Below are positions 1 through 6,293 of a stretch of 8,573 nucleotides of DNA, one piece after another (position 1 is the stretch's first letter; the number at the start of each line of letters is the position of its first letter). The notes beneath the pieces were generated by a model. It searched no databases. It was given only the letters and a program-made list of their open reading frames with translations, and was not told the origin of the DNA. Both the position numbers and the translations under genes were made by a program. Source of the stretch: Polynucleobacter sp. UBA962 (GTDB taxonomy: Bacteria > Pseudomonadota > Gammaproteobacteria > Burkholderiales > Burkholderiaceae); assembly GCA_002292975.1 (NCBI GenBank), contig DBCI01000118.1, positions 22,144-30,716 of the forward strand, written 5' to 3'.

Positions 1-132
1 GGTATTCGTGCGGCACCGATCGCTGAAGCGATGTTAGCCTTAGTGTTGATGGATCATGCTTTACGTCACCGTGCACAATGTGGTGACGTTACGCTAAGTA
101 CTAGCGCGATTCCAGCAGCTCGTCCTCGTTAA
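1..132 (+). CDS. aroC: Chorismate synthase, C-terminal 43 residues (5' end outside window)
   Basis: The window opens inside an open frame that reads [20 protein letters not shown] and ends at a TAA at 130-132. This stretch is the conserved C-terminal helix region of chorismate synthase, which converts 5-enolpyruvylshikimate 3-phosphate to chorismate as the last step of the shikimate pathway, using reduced FMN. Only the tail is present, so the active site cannot be checked. The last residues (after HRAQCGDV) are a short variable extension, as is usual in this family. The next gene starts 10 bases downstream on the same strand, so the two are probably cotranscribed. Identification rests on recognising the motif from family knowledge. 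Confidence 0.9.
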   Translation, partial: GIRAAPIAEAMLALVLMDHALRHRAQCGDVTLSTSAIPAARPR

Positions 133-142
133 TTTACTAAGC

Positions 143-1297
143 ATGACTGCATCTACCCGTTGGGCCTTTGGGGCCTTTTTCTTTTTGTACTTCGCCTACA
201 TTGGCTTGATGTCGCCTTATGCCAGTTTGTATTTTGCAGAGCTTGGCTTTGGTGCGATAGAAATTGCAGCCCTCATGTCGATGTTGCAGGTAACCCGAAT
301 TTTGGGACCTTTTTCTTGGGGCTGGCTCTCTGATTACCTATCGAATCGCGTCGGCATCATGCGCTTTTGCGCTGTCCTCGCCTGCGTTACCTTCGTAGCC
401 ATTTTTTATTTACAAGAATACATCCCTCTATTAATTTGGATGTTTGTCTTACACACTATTTTGAGCAGTATGGTGCCATTGGGCGAGGCGGCGACCGTGC
501 ATGCTTTATACAAAGAAGAGTCTTTCTATCATCGCTATGGTCGTATACGCTTGTGGGGATCGATTGGATTTATCACCATGGTTTTAATTGCAGGAGAGAT
601 CTTTCATTGGCAAGGTATTGTGATTTTTCCTTGGCTAGGCGTGGCAGTTCTGATTCTTCTTGTGATTAATACGTTTTTCTTGCGAGAACCAAAGATTGAG
701 CGCCAACCCTTGGTGCGTGGTGAGCTACGCTCGGTCCTTCGCAGACCCGAAGTGCGTTGGTTTTTGCTATCTGCTTTTGCAATGATCTTTGGGCACGCGG
801 CATTGTATGTGTTCTATTCCCTTTATTTATTAGACCTTGGCTATAACAAGTTCCAGATTGGACTATTTTGGACGCTTGGAGTGCTCGCAGAAGTAATCTT
901 CTTTTATTTTCAAAGCAAGGTCTTGGCGCGTTACTCACCAACGGCCATGCTGCAAATGACTTTTGTGGTGGGCGTCATTCGCTTTGTGCTAATTGGCTAC
1001 TTTGCCAGCACCAGTTTTTTAATTGTGGCGCAGTTGATGCATGCGGCAACCTTTGCTGCACATCATAGTGCAAGCACTCGATTAATACAGACTTGGTTTA
1101 CAGGTCCTCTCCAGGCACGCGGTCAGGCTTTATTCACGACTGTGGCGTATGGCTTTGGGGGTAGCTTGGGAGGCTTATGTGCTGGCTGGATTTGGGATCA
1201 ATTGGGACCGAATCAAGTCTTTGGTATGGCGGCAGTAGCGTGTGCGCTCGCTGGTTTAGCGATTTATCAAGTCAAACCAAGTATGGTCAAGACTTAG
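143..1297 (+). CDS. Major facilitator superfamily transporter, HcaT-like (MFS_1-like family)
   Basis: This 384-residue inner-membrane protein is almost wholly hydrophobic, with about 12 predicted membrane segments and a central cytoplasmic loop (about 181-204, rich in Arg and Glu). Residues 47-64 (MLQVTRILGPFSWGWLSD) and 132-144 (YGRIRLWGSIGFI) match conserved blocks of the group containing E. coli HcaT, a putative 3-phenylpropionate permease, and the length is close to that family's. The true substrate cannot be read from the sequence; 'phenylpropionate transporter' would be over-annotation. The ATG at 143 lies 10 bases after the aroC stop with only a weak purine stretch (CTAAG) before it, so translation may be coupled to aroC. 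The TAG ends at 1297, directly against the stop codon of the opposing ETF-QO gene. An aromatic-compound or organic-acid proton symporter is a reasonable guess. Confidence 0.85.
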   Translation: MTASTRWAFGAFFFLYFAYIGLMSPYASLYFAELGFGAIEIAALMSMLQVTRILGPFSWGWLSDYLSNRVGIMRFCAVLACVTFVAIFYLQEYIPLLIWMFVLHTILSSMVPLGEAATVHALYKEESFYHRYGRIRLWGSIGFITMVLIAGEIFHWQGIVIFPWLGVAVLILLVINTFFLREPKIERQPLVRGELRSVLRRPEVRWFLLSAFAMIFGHAALYVFYSLYLLDLGYNKFQIGLFWTLGVLAEVIFFYFQSKVLARYSPTAMLQMTFVVGVIRFVLIGYFASTSFLIVAQLMHAATFAAHHSASTRLIQTWFTGPLQARGQALFTTVAYGFGGSLGGLCAGWIWDQLGPNQVFGMAAVACALAGLAIYQVKPSMVKT

Positions 1298-2968
1298 TTA
1301 CATCCCAGAGTAATTAGGACCGCCACCACCTTCAGGTGTGACCCAAACAATATTTTGAGTCGGATCTTTAATGTCGCAGGTTTTACAATGCACGCAGTTC
1401 TGCGCATTGATTTGTAATTTAGGTTTACCTGCTACCTCGATATATTCATAAACACCTGCAGGGCAGTAGCGTTGTTCGGGACCTGCGTAGACATCTAAAT
1501 TGATGGCGACCGGCACATCCTGATCTTTCAGGGTGAGGTGCGAGGGCTGATTCTCTTCATGGTTGGTGTTCGAGATAAATACCGAAGAGAGGCGATCAAA
1601 TGTGATTTTGCCATCTGGCTTTGGGTAATCAATGATCCGATGGAGTTTTGCCGGCTCAAGATATTCATAATCAGCTTTGCGTTGATGAATGGTCCATGGC
1701 ACATTACCACCTAATAGTTTTTGTTCAATGCCGACCATCAGGGTGCCGAGGTATAAACCTTTGGACATCCATGACTTAAAGTTGCGCGCGCGTTTTAGTT
1801 CATCGTAAAGCCAACTGTTCTTAAATGCGCTGGGGTAGGCAGTGAGAATATCGTTGGAGCGATTTTCAGAGAGAGCCGATAAGACCGCCTCAGCCGCGAG
1901 CATGCCCGATTTAATTGCGGCATGACTACCTTTGATGCGTGAGGCATTGAGATAGCCCGCATCACAACCAATCAGAGCGCCTCCAGGGAAAACGGTCTGG
2001 GGCAAACTATTTAATCCTCCTGCCGTAATTGAGCGCGCACCGTAGGCAATGCGTTTACCGCCCTCAAAAGTAGGGCAAATCGCTGGGTGTAGTTTATAGC
2101 GCTGGAATTCTTCAAAAGGACTTAAGTAGGGGTTACGATAGGACAAACCAACCACCATACCAACGGCTACTTTGTTCTCACCAAAGTGATACAAGAATGA
2201 GCCACCATAGGTCTTGGAGTCCAAGGGCCATCCTGCAGTATGAATAACCAAACCTGGCTGATGATTCTGTGGAGAAACTTCCCAAAGTTCTTTGATACCA
2301 ATGCCATAGCTTTGGGGATCAGCACTCCGATCGAGTTGATATTGATGAATCAGCTCCTTGCCAAGATGACCGCGCGATCCCTCCGCAAAGAGGGTGTACT
2401 TAGCACGCAGTTCCATGCCCAATTGAAATTGCTCAGTAGGCTCACCTGTTTTACTGACGCCCAGATTACCAGTTGCAACTCCGCACACAGCCCCTTGAGC
2501 GTTGTACAAAATCTCGGCTGCAGCAAAGCCCGGAAAAATCTCAACCCCAAGGCTTTCTGCTTGCGTTCCTAACCAGCGTGTGAAATTACTCAAACTGAGA
2601 ATGTAATTTCCTTGATTACTAAAACACTCAGGTAAAAACAGATGAGGGACGGTTAATGATCCGGTTTCGGTTAAGAAGGTGAACTGATCTTTGCTAACGG
2701 GCGTTTCGAGAGGGGCGCCTAGCTCTTGCCAATTTGGGATGAGCTCGTTAAGTGCTCTTGGATCCATAATGGCGCCTGACAAAATATGCGCACCGACCTC
2801 AGACCCTTTTTCAAGCACACAAACACTGAGCTCTAAGCCTTCTTGCTGCGCTAATTGCTTTGCCCGAATGGCCGCCGATAAGCCGGCAGGGCCACCACCC
2901 ACAATGACCAGGTCGAAGTCCATGGCTTCACGAGGGCCATATTGCTGAAGTAGATCCTGGGGGTTCAT
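1298..2968 (-). CDS. Electron transfer flavoprotein-ubiquinone oxidoreductase (ETF-QO, ETFDH homologue)
   Basis: This 556-residue protein is a full-length ETF-QO. It takes electrons from reduced ETF, which collects them from acyl-CoA and other dehydrogenases, and reduces ubiquinone at the cytoplasmic face of the inner membrane. Visible parts in order: a dinucleotide-binding GGGPAG at 24-29 for FAD; the conserved GAHILSGAIMDPRAL block at 59-73; AEGSRG at 195-200; a second FAD-contact block GCDAGYLNASRIKGSHAA at 334-351; and a C-terminal ferredoxin-like domain with four [4Fe-4S] ligands, Cys502, Cys525, Cys528 and Cys531 (CVHCKTC). The tail GGGGPNYSGM is typical of proteobacterial members. Start: the ATG at 2968 keeps the usual pre-FAD segment QYGPREAM; a later Met16 start would also leave the FAD fold intact. 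The pre-ATG sequence has only AGGG two bases away, a poor ribosome site. Neither etfA nor etfB is in the window. Confidence 0.95.
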   Translation of the reverse strand: MNPQDLLQQYGPREAMDFDLVIVGGGPAGLSAAIRAKQLAQQEGLELSVCVLEKGSEVGAHILSGAIMDPRALNELIPNWQELGAPLETPVSKDQFTFLTETGSLTVPHLFLPECFSNQGNYILSLSNFTRWLGTQAESLGVEIFPGFAAAEILYNAQGAVCGVATGNLGVSKTGEPTEQFQLGMELRAKYTLFAEGSRGHLGKELIHQYQLDRSADPQSYGIGIKELWEVSPQNHQPGLVIHTAGWPLDSKTYGGSFLYHFGENKVAVGMVVGLSYRNPYLSPFEEFQRYKLHPAICPTFEGGKRIAYGARSITAGGLNSLPQTVFPGGALIGCDAGYLNASRIKGSHAAIKSGMLAAEAVLSALSENRSNDILTAYPSAFKNSWLYDELKRARNFKSWMSKGLYLGTLMVGIEQKLLGGNVPWTIHQRKADYEYLEPAKLHRIIDYPKPDGKITFDRLSSVFISNTNHEENQPSHLTLKDQDVPVAINLDVYAGPEQRYCPAGVYEYIEVAGKPKLQINAQNCVHCKTCDIKDPTQNIVWVTPEGGGGPNYSGM

Positions 2969-3062
2969 AACCCTAGTTTAGTGCTTTTGGTAAATAATTT
3001 TGAGATCTAGAGCGGTTATCATTTAGCCTAAGTAATCCCTATTAAGAAAGAAAGTCAGACGT
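2969..3062. promoter_or_regulatory. Divergent intergenic region between ETF-QO and scoA
   Basis: This 94-base, AT-rich gap separates two divergently transcribed genes and must hold the ETF-QO promoter and probably the scoA promoter. I could not find a convincing sigma-70 pair. On the plus strand TTGAGA (3000-3005) has no good -10 at 16-18 bases, and AATAAT (2993-2998) lacks a -35. Upstream of scoA the only ribosome-site-like sequence is the purine run AAGAAAGAAAG (3044-3054), which has no GGAG core. Shared control of the two catabolic genes by one regulator is inference from the arrangement only. Confidence 0.4.
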
Positions 3063-3761
3063 ATGAACAAAATTTTTCCTAGTGCCCGTGCCGCTCTTCA
3101 GGATGTCCTCAAAGATGGGCAGACTCTCGCCGTTGGTGGTTTCGGCTTATGCGGTATTCCAGAGGCTTTAATTGGGGCTGTGAAGGACCTAGGGGCTAAA
3201 AACCTAACGGCAATCTCTAATAATGCGGGTGTGGATGATTTTGGTTTGGGGATTTTATTGGCGACCCGCCAAGTAAAAAAAATGATTTCCTCGTACGTCG
3301 GCGAGAATAAAGAATTTGAGCGGCAATACTTAGCGGGTGAATTGGAATTGGAGTTCACACCCCAAGGAACACTGGCTGAAAAATTGCGTGCTGGTGGTTG
3401 TGGTATCCCAGCATTCTTTACCAAAACTGGGGTCGGAACGATTGTGGCTGAAGGCAAGGATGTGCGTGATTTTGATGGCGAGAAATACATTATGGAGCGC
3501 TCTTTGGTTTCAGACATCTCCTTGGTTAAGGCATGGAAGGCTGACAAAGCGGGTAATTTGGTCTATCGCCTCACTGCGCAGAACTTCAATCCAGTTGTTG
3601 CTATGGCTGGCAAGATAACCGTGGTTGAGGTGGAAGAGATTGTGGAGAATGGGCAATTAGAGCCTGCTCAAATTCATACACCGAGTATCTATGTTCACCG
3701 CATTGTGTTGAACACAAATCCAGAGAAGCGCATTGAGCAGCGCACATTAACGCAAGCCTAA
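3063..3761 (+). CDS. scoA: Succinyl-CoA:3-ketoacid CoA transferase, subunit A
   Basis: This 232-residue protein is the alpha subunit of a family I CoA transferase, which moves CoA from succinyl-CoA to a 3-oxoacid such as acetoacetate. The N-terminal glycine-rich block AVGGFGLCGIPEALI (23-37) and the later NNAGVDDFGLGILL (53-66), SYVGENKEFERQYLAGELE (77-95) and GIPAFFTKTGVGT (113-125) are hallmarks of the subunit. Length agrees with bacterial ScoA (about 230-240). The catalytic glutamate lies on the partner subunit, encoded 29 bases downstream. Close relatives are AtoD (acetate partner) and PcaI (3-oxoadipate); with no beta-ketoadipate genes nearby, the acetoacetate enzyme is preferred, but the substrate is inferred. 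The ATG at 3063 follows a purine-rich stretch with no strong Shine-Dalgarno core. It is divergent from ETF-QO, which fits a role in fatty-acid, leucine or ketone-body breakdown. Confidence 0.93.
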   Translation: MNKIFPSARAALQDVLKDGQTLAVGGFGLCGIPEALIGAVKDLGAKNLTAISNNAGVDDFGLGILLATRQVKKMISSYVGENKEFERQYLAGELELEFTPQGTLAEKLRAGGCGIPAFFTKTGVGTIVAEGKDVRDFDGEKYIMERSLVSDISLVKAWKADKAGNLVYRLTAQNFNPVVAMAGKITVVEVEEIVENGQLEPAQIHTPSIYVHRIVLNTNPEKRIEQRTLTQA

Positions 3762-3790
3762 TTAACCTGAATTAAGTAGAGGAATCAATC

Positions 3791-4444
3791 ATGCCTTGGA
3801 GTAGAGATGAAATGGCGGCCCGCGCTGCTAAAGAGTTACAAGATGGTTTTTATGTCAATCTCGGCATTGGTATGCCAACCCTTGTGGCCAATCATGTACC
3901 AGATGGGATGGAAGTCTGGTTGCAATCCGAAAATGGCCTCTTAGGCATTGGCCCATTTCCGACCGAGGCACAAGTGGATGCGGACATGATTAATGCAGGC
4001 AAGCAAACAGTCACTACCTTGCCTGGGTCAGCGATCTTTTCATCGGCTGATTCCTTTGGCATGATTCGCGGTGGCAAGATTAATATTGCGATCCTCGGCG
4101 CAATGCAAGTGAGTGAACACGGTGATCTTGCCAACTGGATGATTCCAGGCAAGATGGTGAAGGGTATGGGCGGTGCGATGGATTTAGTAGCTGGTGTAAA
4201 GCACGTGGTGGTTTTAATGGAGCACGTTGCCAAGAAAAAAGATGGCAGTGAAGAAATCAAAATTTTGCCTAAATGTACTTTGCCATTGACCGGTCTTGGT
4301 GTGATTAATCGCATCATCACCGATCTTGGAGTACTGGATATCACCCCGAAGGGGCTGAAGCTAGTGGAGTTAGCACCGGGCGTTAGCAAAGAAGACATTC
4401 AGGCAAAAACGGGTGCACCAATCGATCTTAGCGCGGTGCATTGA
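3791..4444 (+). CDS. scoB: Succinyl-CoA:3-ketoacid CoA transferase, subunit B (catalytic)
   Basis: This 217-residue beta subunit pairs with ScoA. It carries the active-site motif SENGLLG at 46-52; Glu47 is the residue that forms the covalent glutamyl-CoA intermediate in this family. Other conserved blocks are [12 protein letters not shown] (23-34), the [20 protein letters not shown] region (about 85-104) and [14 protein letters not shown] (127-140). Length matches stand-alone bacterial ScoB. A good ribosome site AGAGGA (3778-3783) sits seven bases before the ATG, clearly better than the one before scoA. The TGA stop (4442-4444) overlaps the TTG start of the next gene by four bases (TTGA), so downstream translation is probably coupled. 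The substrate assignment has the same caveat as for subunit A: acetoacetate is likely, other short 3-oxoacids are possible. Confidence 0.93.
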   Translation: MPWSRDEMAARAAKELQDGFYVNLGIGMPTLVANHVPDGMEVWLQSENGLLGIGPFPTEAQVDADMINAGKQTVTTLPGSAIFSSADSFGMIRGGKINIAILGAMQVSEHGDLANWMIPGKMVKGMGGAMDLVAGVKHVVVLMEHVAKKKDGSEEIKILPKCTLPLTGLGVINRIITDLGVLDITPKGLKLVELAPGVSKEDIQAKTGAPIDLSAVH

Positions 4445-6261
4445 ACGCCGAATACTTACACGCACATAAACGTGGGGATGCCGAACATGCCCACGCAGTA
4501 ACAGGACGTGCCCAGCGCTGGCTGTGGATTGCTTTATTTCTGACCCTTGGCTTTTCAGCAGTTGAGTTGATTGCAGGCTTGTGGGCTAGTTCGCTTGCAT
4601 TAATTTCGGATGCTGGTCATATGGTGACCGATGCAGCCGCCTTGGGTTTAGCCTTACTAGCCCAGTTCATCGCCAAACGTCCGCCCTCAGCAAAACATTC
4701 TTTTGGTTTTGGTCGCGCCGAGGCACTCGCTGCGTTTGTGAACTGCATAGTGATGTTGGGCTTAGTACTTTGGATCATCATCGAAGCCATTAGCCGCATT
4801 CAGGATCCGCACCCAGTAGCTGGGTTGACCGTAACGATTGTGGCTGCCATTGGCTTGTGTGTAAATCTTCTGGTGGCATGGTCTCTATCGCGCGACAAGA
4901 AGAGCGTGAACACGCGAGCCGCCTTGATTCATGTGATGGGCGATCTTCTCGGATCGATTGCCGCATTGGTATCGGGCGTAGTCATCCAATTGAGTGGATG
5001 GATGCAAATTGATCCATTGCTCTCGATCTTTGTTTCTCTACTCATTCTGAAATCAACCCTCTCCATCCTTAAAGAGTCTTATCACTTCCTCATGGAAGGT
5101 GTGCCGCTTCACATCGATTATGTGAAGGTAGGCCACGATCTCATGGCGATTGATGGTGTAGTGACCGTTCACGATCTGCATGTTTGGGAGATGAGTCCAG
5201 GTCATCCTGCATTAATCGGTCACGTTGAAGTAAAGCAAATGAAGCAGTGGCCAAGGATCCTAGAAAAAGTATCGGCCATGTTGCGTGAGACCTATGGCAT
5301 TGATCACATTACCTTGCAGCCAGAAGAGGCAGGCAAACAAGAGTTAGAGCCGATTCCTGCTCATGGAGAGAAGGCTCGCCACACTGCACTCTTGAGCAAA
5401 GAGCATCACGGTCATACTGACTATGTAGCATGCTCTAGTCCCGCAGGAACGCACCGCATGGCATACCATGCTTGGGGCGATCCACGTAATCCCAGTGTCT
5501 TGTATTGCGTGCATGGCTTATCGCGACGCGGGAGTGATTTTAGAGTGATGGCCGCGGCTTTGTGCGATCGACACTATGTGGTGTGCCCTGATATTGTTGG
5601 CCGTGGAGACTCTGACTATCTCGCAAATCCCATGTTCTATGCGATTCCGCAATATGTTAGTGATATGGCGAGCCTCAGTAGTAAGTTGGGCGTGGAAAAG
5701 GTGAACTGGTTTGGAACCTCGATGGGTGGCTTGATTGGCATGGTGTATGCCGCAATGCCTGGAAACTCAGTAAGACGCTTGCTACTAAATGATGTTGGCC
5801 CCCGAATTGAGGCAGCCGCACTAATTCGGTTGGCGAGTTATGTGGGTAAACCATTCTCGTATGTGAATCGCCATATCGCACTCGAGAAATTAAACTCCAT
5901 CTGCGCACCATTTGGTAAACATACCGATAGCGAGTGGGAGTTACTGAATGGCCCCATGCTCATGCAAAAGAATGAGCAATGGATTTTGCACTATGACCCT
6001 GCAATTGCGGTACCGTTTGCTTCCGTAACTCCAGCGATTGCCAAAGCGGGCGAGTTGGCGATGTGGCAGAGTTTTGAGAGCATCGCTTGCCCCATATTGA
6101 TAGTGCGGGGTGCCGACTCCGATTTATTATCTCGAGAGACAGTGACCGAGATGTGTACGCTCAATCTCAAGGCTAGCAGTATTGAGATCCCCAATACTGG
6201 TCATGCTCCTGCATTTATCAAGGCTGAACAGATTGACATTGCCCGCCAGTTTTTCCTATAG
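4441..6261 (+). CDS. Fusion protein: cation diffusion facilitator transporter + alpha/beta hydrolase
   Basis: One uninterrupted frame encodes 606 residues in two complete parts. Residues 1 to about 297 form a zinc-type CDF antiporter (CzcD/ZitB-like): a His-containing N-terminus (H8, H16, H18), six membrane segments (about 28-50, 54-76, 94-117, 127-148, 160-184, 190-208), metal-site pairs His60/Asp64 and His164/Asp168, and a cytoplasmic C-terminal domain with [12 protein letters not shown] (244-255). Residues about 326-606 form an alpha/beta hydrolase with oxyanion HG (358-359), nucleophile Ser427 in GTSMGG, acid Asp561 (or Asp559) and His588 in NTGHAPAF. Both CDF termini are normally cytoplasmic, so the hydrolase should lie in the cytoplasm. 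The TTG at 4441 is the only usable start: a stop lies upstream at 4429 and the first in-frame ATG is codon 61, inside the metal site. The hydrolase substrate is unknown. The linker (about 298-325) is His- and Glu-rich. A recent fusion is the favoured reading; a lost stop from sequencing error cannot be excluded. Confidence 0.85.
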   Translation: MNAEYLHAHKRGDAEHAHAVTGRAQRWLWIALFLTLGFSAVELIAGLWASSLALISDAGHMVTDAAALGLALLAQFIAKRPPSAKHSFGFGRAEALAAFVNCIVMLGLVLWIIIEAISRIQDPHPVAGLTVTIVAAIGLCVNLLVAWSLSRDKKSVNTRAALIHVMGDLLGSIAALVSGVVIQLSGWMQIDPLLSIFVSLLILKSTLSILKESYHFLMEGVPLHIDYVKVGHDLMAIDGVVTVHDLHVWEMSPGHPALIGHVEVKQMKQWPRILEKVSAMLRETYGIDHITLQPEEAGKQELEPIPAHGEKARHTALLSKEHHGHTDYVACSSPAGTHRMAYHAWGDPRNPSVLYCVHGLSRRGSDFRVMAAALCDRHYVVCPDIVGRGDSDYLANPMFYAIPQYVSDMASLSSKLGVEKVNWFGTSMGGLIGMVYAAMPGNSVRRLLLNDVGPRIEAAALIRLASYVGKPFSYVNRHIALEKLNSICAPFGKHTDSEWELLNGPMLMQKNEQWILHYDPAIAVPFASVTPAIAKAGELAMWQSFESIACPILIVRGADSDLLSRETVTEMCTLNLKASSIEIPNTGHAPAFIKAEQIDIARQFFL

Positions 6262-6293
6262 TTGTTCTTAGGAACCTTTATTCCGTAAATCAC

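Noticed and set aside
1327..1338. CACC-TTCA-GGTG hairpin near the convergent stop codons as a terminator
   Set aside because: The stem is only four pairs, no T tract follows on either strand, and it lies in the codons for the conserved PEGGGGP tail of ETF-QO.
2240..2572. Open frame of 110 codons on the plus strand inside the ETF-QO gene
   Set aside because: It is antisense to the middle of ETF-QO, with no recognisable domain and no ribosome site that I could see.
3016..3045. TTATCA-18-TATTAA as a scoA promoter
   Set aside because: Its start point would fall near 3052, leaving almost no ribosome site before the ATG at 3063, and the matches are only four of six each.
3098..3547. Open frame of 149 codons on the minus strand inside scoA
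   Set aside because: It lies wholly opposite a well-conserved gene and its translation (Ser/Pro/Lys-rich, no domain) looks like a shadow.
3892..4398. Open frame of 168 codons on the minus strand inside scoB
   Set aside because: It is antisense to a conserved gene with no recognisable motif; long shadow frames are common opposite such codon use.
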